A DNA stretch of 64,000 nt, taken from Citrus sinensis. Taxonomy: Eukaryota; Streptophyta; Magnoliopsida; Sapindales; Rutaceae. The stretch covers positions 25,459,501 to 25,523,500 of the forward strand of contig NC_068557.1 of the NCBI RefSeq assembly GCF_022201045.2, given 5' to 3'. Below, piece by piece: positions 47,505 through 59,665 of the stretch. The translations under genes and the position numbers were made by a program. How positions within the stretch are numbered: the first letter of the stretch is position 1; every line of letters starts with the position of its first letter. The notes under the pieces were generated by a model, which did not search any database, had not been told where the DNA came from, and was given only the letters and a program-made list of their open reading frames with translations.

Positions 47505-48140
47505 TTGAGCTGTTTACTTATTTCATTCATGTAATTGAGGGGCTTAATCGTTTTTATAGGTACAATGTGGGAGATAATAAAAGAAAAAAGCCTTAATTAA
47601 TGCCTAGCCCTACTTAATGCCTTACAATTGGTGAGGAGCAAGCTCAAACGTTTTGAATCAAGCTAAGGGCACATGCAAAGCGCCCTGCATGGAATTATCA
47701 AAAATGTGAACCACAAGCCATATGTATGCCTGAGAAATTACTGCTACCAGGGATAAGGCGTTGCAAGGCAAATGATGGATAAAGACATGAAGTGAACGAG
47801 TCGGGTGGCGGATGTTATGGTTTCATTCACACAAAAGCAGCGGGTAAAGGCAAACATAATGTGATAGACAAGCAGTTTCCAGAGAATTTCAACTTGTATA
47901 GGGCTACTCTGAAGTACTATAGCAAGTGAGATTCTCAAGTGTTTTTGATTTATTCTTAGTTAATTAGTATTTATTTGGTCATGCTACATAACTAAATCTC
48001 TACTTGGAATGAAACTACCTCATATAACACAATAATTAGAATATAAACATGGTGTTTGCTTGTTGAATGATCTTATATCAATGCCTTGTCTAGTATCATG
48101 CAGTTACAGCATGCACACAATAAATCGCTTTAGAGGAGGA
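47505..48140. other. Intergenic region
   Basis: No gene is supported. It is the 5' flank of the glycosyltransferase gene and the 3' flank of the hydrolase gene, both on the minus strand. Confidence 0.65.
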
Positions 48141-51100
48141 TTATTGGGAAATAAGCTTGTTTCTGATAGAGAAGAATACAGCAAAGCCTGCCACTGCTGC
48201 ACCGCCAATAAGTAACTTAGACATACTTAGCTTCTGATACCTAACCTGAAACCTAAGGTATGTCCACGCCCACCTCAACAGGAAATGCAGCCCACAAGTC
48301 TTTCGGAACTTCAGAATTGAAAATTCCTGCATGAAGGAATACAGCGTGCATGATCAGCGAAACTGCAACTTAGCAATCAATATCGTAAAAGATCTTCTGT
48401 CACTACATAATGGAAATGTAAGCAATGTTCTGCCGCTACATAATGGAAATTAATTGGAAGGTATCAGGATCATTGGTTTGAGATTGTTCCTTTTAAGGTT
48501 ATTTATTATATCAGTGATTTGATTGATTTGATATAGAGTTGCATATAAAGCTATAAAACTTTGATAAAAAATCAAGGGATGTGATCTAACCTAAAAGTAA
48601 AGTATCAAAAAGTGAAGTATCAAGTGACCGAGTCACTGAGTGCAGCTTCTTCATTTGGGATCAAATTTGCCCACCTTGTCATCAAATTCAACCAAACTGG
48701 AATTGAAAGATTCTAGAGAGAAGCCCTGCAGTCAAGAGGAATTGTTGGAATCCAACTCAAATGTATATCCACATTTCTAGAGGATAAATAACCACATATA
48801 CCCGCAATTTTAAATTTGAATACCCTCCAAATTGTCATAATTTAGTGCCTATTTCTTGAGGGCATTTAAGACGCACAAGGAATAACTTCAAAAGATGATG
48901 AGAAGATAGGACTTTTTGTGCATAATAGTAGAAGGCTATAATGTATTATTTTGAACAAAATAAAAGTTTGCAGCTTTTGTAACCTATTGGATTTCTAAGT
49001 GGTAGCTAAGCTTCATCTTTCTAGTGCTTCCTCTCTGTGTACTCTTTTTCCTCTTGAATTCTCTTCAACTAGTTGGTTTGAACTTTTTTCCAATATGATT
49101 TAATTAAAAAAAAAAAAAAAAAGCCACCAATATTAAAGAGAGAATGATGAGCATAACAAAAAAATGCCATATATTAGGAATAAAGTTCCAGAAACATGCA
49201 TGAGTATAAGCATCGCCATATCGCATGGAAAAAATCTTTAAAACAATGGCGACACGTACCTTTGGTAACTTGTTTTGGTCCGCCAGATGATCTACATGAA
49301 GCCTGACATTTGAGGCAGCAGGAATCCAGAAACTGCGAGGAACCTCAGAATATACATTTGCAACTATATCAAACAATGTTTCAACTCCATTTTCTATGGC
49401 CTGCAGGATGGCTGCTTCTCTAGCTCTTCGGTTCCTAAAAAGTAGGAACAAAGTCATAATAGCATTTGGTCAAATATCTTATTGTTACATACCATATACA
49501 ATAATACAACCTCAACACTAGAGGATCAAGTAGGCCATTATCATGACTTGCAGCCCCATTTGTTCACTTGGTAAATAACAATAGCAAAGTATGTCAAACC
49601 GGGTTAGAGCTTAAAAATGAACATATGGACATGATAAAAAGTTGACAAGATGCTGGGATATCAATCAAAGTGTAAGGCAAGAAATCTTATAATAGGAGAG
49701 TTCCCTACAGTGAAGTAAACCCATGGAGAGAATGCTGTGATGAGAAGGAAAAAACAAAAACAATTGTCTTTCATACTTGAGATATCCACAGAGCATGTGT
49801 TTCGGCCACAAATTGACTCTCCCGTGCATTGGGATCAAAGCATGTGGCGAAAGCTCCAAGAATTTGTATGTTGACTGAAAGTAATCCTGCATAAACAACA
49901 GAGTTTTCCACAATTCCTGAGACGTTGAAATTTGGGGGGGGACCCACATGTACACACAAAAATAATAATAATAAAATAATAATAAAAAGAATAATAACAG
50001 TAAACCAAAAACGTCAATCACAGCTACAAGCATACATAGACTATTTTATTAGGGTGTGAGGGGGGGAATAGAAGGTATATATATTTTTTCTCCTTTTGGG
50101 TTGTCAGGTGTAGAACAGAGGAAGACAAAAAGACTGAAAAGATAAACTAATGTATAATAATCTCTCCTATCCGAGGAATTGCAGATTCAATGCCCTTAGC
50201 ATATGAGATTGGTACTCCTAGAAAGCAATGTTATAAAATAAAGGGACCTAATAGCAAATTTTGAATGACTTTCTCAGATATTGCCAACTATTATAACTTA
50301 AATGCAAATACAGCTTTAACTAAATTCCAGTGTAACTAGAAAGAAGAGATGGAAATGCAGTGTCAACAGAAACCACGGAAGCCTTGTAAATAGCACACCG
50401 ATATTTTTCCTTATCATACTCCACTTTTGAGTGTACAAGGATCTGAAAAAAATACTTCAGTGCTTCTATATACACTTACAGTCATATTTCCACCAGCAGT
50501 TATGTCCAAAACGGCACTTCCCTGACTGCAAGACCACAGATGCATCAGCAGAATAGTTTATGAAGTAAATGTAAAAAGCCAAAACCTAAATTGATGAATA
50601 AAACGGAAGAAAGTAAAGAGCCGGTGAGAAGATACTACTCAATCAGAAAATAGCATTCTCTGTAAATTATATAAGAGAGAAATTGAGAGACCGTCTAATT
50701 TGAAATTTAATGAAAAACCCAAAGAAAGAAAAAGAAACAACTTGGTCTTATAATCAGCTCATGTCAGGTTGTTAATTCTTCACTACTACCACATGGTCTT
50801 CTGCAGTTCAATTCATTAATCTTAAGCTATTGAAGCACAGACCTTATAACATTGCCTCCAGCCCAAAAGTCAGTGCCGTATTCATAAATCAAAAAAAGAA
50901 TGATGAAAAAAATGCAAATTTGGATAAATACTTGAGGTCCCTAAAATCTTTAGAACACAATTTTCCTGAATCCTAATTCTGCACTCAATATGAGTTCCAC
51001 ATGCCTTATTTTCAACTTCTTTGCATGAACTACAGTAAATATTAAATCTTTGTAATCTTCATTGCACATATCATATTTATAAACAACCAAAAAAACCTTT

Positions 51101-54100
51101 GAGGTATATTGAAAAACATCTCTTTTCTGGATTCTCTTTATTATGGATTGCTGTCCTTCTGATAGTTGAATCTTTAATCTTACGTTTGCTAAAAGCAAAA
51201 GTCAACTTGAGATGCTTCGAATATAAATTCATTCTGTTATATAGAATCTTAAGCAGCTCCTTCTAGTTCCTTTTGATTGTGGATGCTTTTAACATAAAAG
51301 TGTAGTACTCTACAGAATCTTACCCCACACAATGATCACCAACAATCAAGGAGTTAGTGCTAGCATGAAGAAGTGCTACATGCCCATCAGTATGTCCCTG
51401 AATTAAGAAAATTGTCATTTCAAAGCCATAATATTCAGAGTTTACATAACTGAAATAGTATACAGCCAACTAAACAACACGGAAGGAAACAAGAACTTTA
51501 TCACCTATGCCCCAAGGCATTTCATGGTGGCTGCATATAGAGGTGGTGGCAAAATGGGTTACGACACGAATGCAACACGACTTTTTCATATTCATGTTGA
51601 CAAGTATGGACATGATTAATAAATGGGTTGACACTAAACGATAAATATCTATGTCATATCCGAGTTGGATCACCTCAACACAATTAGACATTTATGACAT
51701 GAGAATCAATTAATATGTGGTAATATTACTGAAAAAATTAACTAACATATTTACTGAAAACTAAATTAATTATTTGTGTCATATTCATATTATGTTATAA
51801 ACTGCTTCATGTCATATTTATATCATGTTAACTTATTTATGACCTATTCTGAAGAATAGTATTTGACATATTTGTTAATTTTTAAATTTATTTTTAATTT
51901 GTGTATTAAATATGTTAAACGAGTCAACACGATTAATAAACGGATTGTATCCGTATTTTGACGTTTTGACAAAATTAGTAAATGGGTTGTATCTGTGTTT
52001 GCTTAAATGTGCCACGGGACCAAAAAAACATAACACAAACACAATACAATTACATGAATTACACCCTTAGCTGCATATTTGCATCAAGCCAAGACCAAGT
52101 GAGCCTTCAAAATGCTTTTTGAAGGACCAATGGCTCTAAACTAAATGACAATTCCTCAAGTCATGACAACAATTACAAAAAGGAGCAATTGTGAAATGGG
52201 AAATACCGGAGAAAAAACAACAGTCAATCTCTGACCACCAACACAAATGTCTTCTGATCCAGAAACCGAGGTGTACCCAAGAGACCAGTCATCTGCCATC
52301 ATATTAATCAAGTTAAAAGCTCATGAACTTAATAAAGTTGCTTAAATAAATATACGCTTCTTTAAAAGTACATAAAAAGAAAAAGCGATCACTGAAGTTG
52401 ATCTTTTCTTCCTGCTGACTCAGGAAAAAAGTATGAGATTAAATTAGGCAAAAGTTTACATGTAAATTTGTACAAAATATAATAAGAACACCTCCATGAA
52501 TCATTAACTGGAAAGATCAGCATGTCAACCACAAACTAAGCGCTGGGGAAAAACTAAAAATATTACATCAGGATCACACACAACACGTTAAAACAGATCA
52601 AAACTGCTCTGTTCCCTAATTTTCGTTTTGTTATTTCCATACAATACACTGTTAATCTCCTCCTTCAAAAAGATTTAACTCTGACGCCTTAAACATGCTT
52701 GATTGAAAACGAATGGTTATAAGATAGGGTCATTTCAATTATCAGACACATATATTCTTTTTAGTCAACAATCATAACCTTTTCCAATGCGGCGCATGGT
52801 GTTTTCATGAGCTAATAGAATAGCATCAGGATTGCATTTTTGGATAATAGAAAGACCTGAAACAAACAAACAAAATATTATAACCAATATAGATCCATTT
52901 CAAAATAAAAGGCATACAAAATCATATATTCATTAAAAGCAAGGTAGAAAAACACTTCAGAACATAAAGATGCAACTTGAAAGTATCTAGCACATGGGCA
53001 TATTAGGGAGACATGGAGATGCAGAAGCATCTAAAAAGCTGTCCAAAGTCCAGTGGTTACAGTAGTCCACTTGAATCAGTGCACTAATTTGCCAGAAATC
53101 TAGATTTCTACTCTTGAATCTTTAATCATTTTGTGAAGGGTATCACCATCATTGTTCTCTTGACCTATAACTCACAACTGTGAACTTTTTTTGCGGCTGT
53201 TGCTTGACCAGCCAAAGAGGTTGGTTCTCTTTCATCATTATGGGCAGGAATGAATAATTTGTGGTTCCAAAATCAATAGCAAAATCTTCAATGTCAACAA
53301 GTTTTTCCATACAAATGTATGTCTGAACCAGGCAGTCTAAAATCCAATGTATTACCAGTAATCTCATGATATAGACAAAAACAAATGCCTGAACCTCATT
53401 ATAGCTAACAACCACCTGGTCGCTCATTATAGCTGACAACCTAATCAAGACCTCATCATGCATATGAAAGAATTTATAAAGATTATCTTCTGCATTATCA
53501 CTGATGATAAAAGAGGAAGTCCAAGTGAATAAAATAATGCATTTTGTGTCACTCAGATCACTTGTATCCTAGTAAAGGGGTCAACAGAAGCAACATAGGG
53601 ATTTGAACATATGATAGACAACATGTAGCCTCTTTTACCAAAACCTTGAGTGAGATAAACAAGGAGAAATTTTGGTCTAACCAGAAATAGTATATCACAC
53701 GAAAGAAACAGGCTTATGACAACAGGAGCCAGACATTATACTTTGCAAGGACGTAGATTGAGGGTGGAGACTTAACCATGAAGAACCGAAGGGTCAACAT
53801 ACAGAAAAGAAATACATTGAACTTTGCATCTCATAGAAAGCTTTGTAACTTTTTAATTCCTTTTATGCTGTGCCTTAGGAAACTAAGAAAAGACTCCCAC
53901 CATTTTCCTCGAATACTACAAGTCTACAGCATAGAAAACAATCCTATGCATTCATTTCTTCTCAGTTTCTAAGAATTTGATCTGAACATCATCAAAATTT
54001 GTTACTATTTCAGAGTTCCAACAGCTTTAAAATAAGCCTGATTTATCATCTTATTTGTGTATCAAACAATACCTAAGCTAAGCATTCAACTAAATTTGGA

Positions 54101-57100
54101 AAAACATAATGATTAAACAAAGTAAAACCTAGAATGAGTGGTAGTTTTACCACGTATGAACTCACCATCAACATGGTCGCGGTGATGATGGGTGACAAAG
54201 ACAATTAACTTTCTGGGCAACGAAGCAACAACTTTCAGGAGCTGATCAAGCAAATGCAACGTTATCAACTTTAGCACAGAAATTGATGCCATAATCACAA
54301 CGATTGACATGTTTAAGCCACAGTCTGGAGTCTGAGTAACATCATAGATACCCAACCATTAAAATATCTCTTTCATTTCGCTTTTTTACGGGTAATTTAT
54401 CATGAAAGATACTTTTTCTACCACAAAACAAACTTCGTGTCAGAAAAACTATTTTGTTACAATAAAGTAAAGCTCATATATATTTACACTTTTTTTTTTG
54501 GATGACTGGTTGTAAGTAGTCAAACTAAGTTCATCTAAGTAGAACTCTGCTCAATATGCTAGAGTACAATTAGGAAAATGGCTTCTACAGTCTGAGCTAA
54601 AAGACCACTTAGCAGAGACTGCAAGTCCATTCATTGACATCATACATATAACAACAACTGACCGTGTTATGTCTATGGGATGAAATCTTGACATTGCCTG
54701 AGCATGATACAGCATGCATAATTTTTTTAAAATCCAAGGAGAGATACCAACTAAATTTTGTTAACTGATAAATTTGAATGGCTCTTAAATCAGTACAGAT
54801 TTCTACCGAATAGAGTTATGAATTTTTATTCTAAAAAGAAAATCATCTATCAGCAACAAACAGCATGATACATTGATATTCTTTTACCTCTTCATGAAAT
54901 TCAGATCGGCATCCAGGATCCACTATCAATGCCTCTCCTTGAGCAACAAATCTATGATTCCCACAGTCATCTGAAACACTGTCAGGTGCAAATACGATTA
55001 AGTTTGTTGTGAGAAATGGCTTTGCCGTCCTACTCTGCATGGGTACAAGTATTACACCGGGAGGGTACTCCTGAAAATGAGAAATTAGCTTAGTTCTGCA
55101 GAAATATATAGACGATACACGTGCATCAGACTGGAACTGCTAGAAGTGACAGACAACTACATATAGCAATAGAATTTTACTAAAATTCTGAAACAGAATC
55201 AGATAGCACAGGGTGGCAGTTAAGCATTACATGCATCTTAAACCAAATTGGCTCCCTCAACATATTTGCTGAGTCAGAACACATGGTTATGGGAATAGGC
55301 AGATCTAAAATCAAACTTGTTGTGGAAGAATATTAAGTCAAGAACTCTGGAAATTACATTGTATGCCACCCTGCTACATTAATTTTTATCCATCATTTTC
55401 TTTATACAATTCAACCAAAAGTGGTTTTTTAGCCACTCCTGACATAAAGTTTAAAACAGTTCATAAAACTTAAAAGTAAAAGAGATCACGCTGAGATTTG
55501 AAACTTAATTGCGTGCAAATACTAGATTTTCAATTCTGAAACATTCACTATAAAAAAAAAAAAGTTAAAAAATAAATAAATAGATAATCTAGGAGTATAT
55601 TGATAGGCCCTTAAGAATCAAATCCAGTGACTGAGGACTAACGTTTTTCCATAACTGCTTCATTCTTATCCTAGTATTCTTTAATTCCTAGCATTGACCT
55701 TTGTTTCAGCTTAACATTATCCTTGGTTTGAATTCATGAAAGAGCCAAAGTGAAAAGGTAGTAAACCTGGTAGCTCAAGGTTGGCGGTACTTTCCACTTT
55801 CTCCATTGCACCAAGTCATTTAGAAGACCGATAACAACCAAAGGGCCCACACGATCAGTGCTCGGCTTCACCTCAGCAAGACAATTTATACAACTTTGTG
55901 TAGACATCCACTTACATCCTTCTGCATGCATAATATGGTTCTCGAACATCAGACAAGCCAGCAAAAGAAGGAATTTAAGAAGTAATATAAGTAGTAAATC
56001 AGTTCTAGTCTCCCTATTCATTGAGTCCAAAACCAATAAGATTCTTATATGGTATGTTCAGGACAGGTTTTCTTCAGCTTAATTTTGAAACCAAAGAAGA
56101 TAGAACGATCAGTAAACACCAGCTTTTACTTGATAGCTACTGTTTTACCACTCACCCACACACTTATACTTGACAGCTATATAGTGGTTGTGGATTCAAA
56201 ACCACCACACCTCAATTCCAAACATACCCATAATCATCACAAACATTAAAAAAATATATATATATCCAATGACTTTACAAACTAGAGCAATTTGCTGTAG
56301 TTAAAGCTGTTTGTTCAGTTTCAAAATTTTCCATATGTGCCATGTAAAATCCAATGAACACATTTCATAAAAACCTGACTATCTCCATTTTGGGTTGGAT
56401 GAATTGAGTCAAATTACTTTCTTTTCAATCAAGTCAACTGAAGATCAAAAAATTTATCATAATATAACAATTAATTGGCATATGAGTTGTGCAAAACACC
56501 CAGTTCAATAAAAATTAACCATTTGAGATGTATGATTAGATACGGTTGCCTATCCAAGGTAACATGATGAAAACTATCTAAAAAAAAGGTTTGATATTCA
56601 AAGACACACCATTCTACAATTCAATTATAAAATTAATTTGCGCTAACATGAACAAACCTTGCAAAATTTGATTCCCGTCCAACAATTTACCCATAATGTA
56701 CACCGTATGAATCGTCAATCCCGGTCCAAACTCAGGTTCTTCCACACATTTCCACAATTTCCATTCACCCCCATCTCGCACCCCAAACCCCAATTGCTCA
56801 AGTATCTATTAAAAAAAATAAATGAATAAATAACACCGACTATTTATTATTAGTAGGAGCCCACTAAGTGACAAATGGCAATAACAAATATACAAGAAGC
56901 AAATCCAAAATTTTCTTTGAGTTGGTAATGTAAATTATAAATTACCTGATTAAGAGCCGATTCGATATCAAATTTACCGAGATTGATCTTCTCTGAGCCC
57001 TGGATGGAGATTGTGGGTTCAGATTTTTCCCCTTGTATGTGGTTCAATTTAATCGCTGGCAAGTCCCAGAGATCAGAATCAACGTACGAATCATACTCTT

Positions 57101-57197
57101 CGTCGTTGAATTTTGGAGGTGGGGTTTGCTTCACGAGCAGGAATTCGGAATCATTGAGTGGGTTCTTGAGAATCAAAGCAACATTGTAATTGGCCAT
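48141..57197 (-). CDS. Metallo-beta-lactamase-fold hydrolase (LACTB2-like plant protein), 12 exons, 522 aa
   Basis: Exons (high to low): 57197-56946, 56805-56658, 55921-55767, 55070-54888, 54241-54166, 52856-52779, 52292-52207, 51397-51324, 50525-50480, 49886-49777, 49434-49260, 48326-48141. All have GT-AG borders; phases agree and total 523 codons. Residues 1-190 form an N-terminal extension of NUDIX-like style (MANYNVALILKNP; DSEFLLVKQ; LWDLPAIKL). The metallo-beta-lactamase domain has VTHHHRDHVDG (His264, His266, Asp268, His269), GHTDGH (His328/His332), VGDH Asp347 and PMHG His387, a full two-zinc ligand set. The GRVNLWPKHMLCGYLKNRRARE part resembles the LACTB2 winged helix. The C-terminus has a hydrophobic helix (about 498-514) suggesting a membrane tail. 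The substrate is unknown; relatives act on RNA or thioesters. Size and layout match the Arabidopsis At4g33540-type protein. Confidence 0.92.
51538..52069. mobile_element. Non-autonomous hAT-type element (532 bp) in hydrolase intron
   Basis: Flanked by a perfect 8-bp duplication, gctgcata (51530-51537 and 52070-52077). The ends are TAGAGGTGGTGG and, reversed, TAAGGGTGTAAT (imperfect repeats). The interior holds cacgat/aatgggttg motifs like the element at 10920-11648, but more diverged. No transposase. It lies in the intron between the seventh and eighth coding exons. Confidence 0.8.
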
Positions 57198-58777
57198 TCC
57201 TTTTAGGAAAGATAATAGTTAAAAAAAAAAATATTAAAGGGTTTTAGATTCTAGGCTTGGGGTTTCGGACAGGCGGATTTTTTTTAATGTGGCTTGTTGT
57301 AAGAAGTGATTCTGTGCATGTAATGATTGTCTGAAGACCGGGTGGGTCAGTTGTGCTCGAAATGAATGCCAGCATAGTAGTTACAGTAATAACACAGACA
57401 GAACTGGCGGGTTTGGACTTTGGTTGGTTTGAACTTTGACCGTTATGGGGGCATTTATGTAATTACATCATCCAGATGCTTTGCTTCATTTTCGGACAAT
57501 ATAACGACGAAAAAGGATCCGTGGGCCATTGGCAAGTGTTTAAGCCCATATTCCTGAGAATCTATTTGGGCTTTGTCCTTGTTTCAAAAAAGCCCAGTAT
57601 TGGAGGCCCTAACTTGGACTCCAAATTCGCGTACTCTTCGTTAATTTACATAAGAAAAGGGTGGTGGTGCCTGGTGATATTCCGCCAAGTAATTTGCAGC
57701 AGTCTTTATTGCTTTCCAAATGTTTAAATGAGTAATGATAGAGTTATAAATTTTTCTACAAATTTATTTTGTACAAACTCATACAGTATGATAAAATTAG
57801 TTGAATTAAATATCAATTGGCCTGCATAATTTGTTTTTATTATTTTATATTTTCATTCATCTAATGAATTTATGTCACACCAATTTATACAAGAGTTTGT
57901 AGTTGTATCATCACTCATGAAAAATTAGTTTTGCACAATCAATCATCAATTATATATTTTATAATTTTTGTCTTTTTAATTTAGGTTGTTTGACCGTCTT
58001 TCACTCCAGGATTTTGACCATTCGTTCACATTTTCGATTGGGTTAATTAATTAATTTGTTTTATTTGAACACGCCAATACGGTCCAATCCCTTGTGATGT
58101 GAAACCAAACAAGTTAGGATAAGTTTTCAAAAGCAAGCAACTGAATTTTGGATAGAGTCACAGTGGGGGCCGGGGGTGTACGTGTTATGAGTCTTCTCGC
58201 ACCAATACAGGACAATTAAACAAAAACAAAATTGGTACAATGCTGCCTGCCATAATGAATTAGTGCAAAGGGAAGGCCCGTCCATCTGTATGGCTTAATC
58301 ATTGAGGAGCAAATAAGGTGATGATCGCGTTGGAGAAAAAATGAGAGAATACACGAAGAAGCACGATCAATCTCGACATCTAAAATGGCATGCTTGAAAC
58401 TGTTTTCAACACTATCAAAAATATTTTAATAGAAAATTAAAAAAAAAAAAAAGAGTATTGTTAAATTTATAAAAAAGTGAGGTGAATGGGAGTGTATTCA
58501 TTGCAGTAAGCACGTTAGCAGCCACAGCGAGGGGCCAAAAAAATGGATTGAGATATTTACCGGATGTCCCGATTTAGGCAACCCATTTGGCCTCCAATTT
58601 TGCCCTATAATGGGCAGCAACTTATGGTAAAGGATTATGCATTATCCAGTCAACTCGCATTCCCATTAGTCGAATACCATGCATAGTAAATTTTTTCCTT
58701 TTTTTTCTTCTTTGTTTTTTTTTTCGTTTTTTGGCAATGCATAACAAGTCCCTTGAAGAAAAGTCTTGAGACATTTA
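57198..58777. other. Intergenic region upstream of the hydrolase gene
   Basis: The first 150 bp are the likely promoter and leader of the minus-strand hydrolase gene, but I see no clear TATA box. An open frame at 57476-57727 has no recognisable motif. One small MITE-like element is annotated separately; otherwise nothing was found. Confidence 0.55.
57730..57916. mobile_element. Small MITE-like inverted-repeat element (187 bp)
   Basis: Left end gagtaatgatagagttataa and right end (reversed) gagtgatgatacaactacaa form about 35-bp imperfect inverted repeats. The middle is AT-rich. The target duplication is unclear, so the superfamily is not assigned. Confidence 0.5.
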
Positions 58778-59665
58778 TGCTGTGTTTACTTGCTGGAGTG
58801 GGAGTGAGGAGTGTGGATTCCTCCCACTCCAGCGTTTACTTCCTCTAAATGAGAAGGGAGTGGGAATCCCACTCCGTGGGCCCCACTCATTTTTAGAGTG
58901 GGGAGTGGGAGTGGGACTCCCATTCCCACTCCCACCTCCCCCTTTTTTACCCTTTTATTTTTTAATTTAATTTAATTTAATTTAATATTTTATAATTAAT
59001 AAAATAAAATAAATATTATTATATTTATTTGAATAATATTATTATATTTATTTGAATAATAATATTATATTTAACTAAATAATAATTTACATTGATTATA
59101 AATTAAAATTATTTTAAAATAATATTATTATATTAATAGAGAATTAATAAATATAATATTATTATATTTATTTTAAAAATAATAGTACTATATTTATTTA
59201 ATATTAATAATAATAAATAGTTTATTCTAAGAAAATATTAATTTTGTACTAAATAATATTATATTATTATTTTATATAATAATAAATTTAATATAATTAT
59301 ATAAAATAAAATAAGGTTTCATTTTGTATTAAAATTAATAATTTATTGTTCATAATTAAGAATATTAATAATTATAATAAATTTACAAATATAATAAAAT
59401 AAATATTATTCATTAAATATATTTTTTATTAGTTTTGTAATTAAAAATTATAATTCTTTAAATAAGGATAAAATTATAATTTGAAACAATTTACTTCCAA
59501 TCCAAGACAAAGTAAACACATAAATTGGATTCTGATCTCTATTACATGCTTTCATTCCAGTGTAAGTAAACAACCTACTCCCACTCCCACTCCCACTCCA
59601 CACTCTCAATCCTAGGATTCCCACTCCTCTGGATTTCCAATCCAATCCAAAAAGTAAACGCTACC
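58778..59665 (-). mobile_element. Tourist-like MITE, copy 2 (888 bp), inverted relative to copy 1
   Basis: Reverse complement of the element at 22381-23307, nearly base for base in the terminal regions. It is flanked by TTA on both sides (58775-58777, 59666-59668). The ends read TGCTGTGTTTACTTGCTGGA and, reversed, GGTAGCGTTTACTTTTTGGA. The internal 23-bp unit occurs about twice here against four times in copy 1. Confidence 0.8.

Noticed and set aside
57476-57727. 83-codon frame upstream of the hydrolase gene
   Set aside because: No recognisable domain or codon pattern; intergenic chance frame is more likely.
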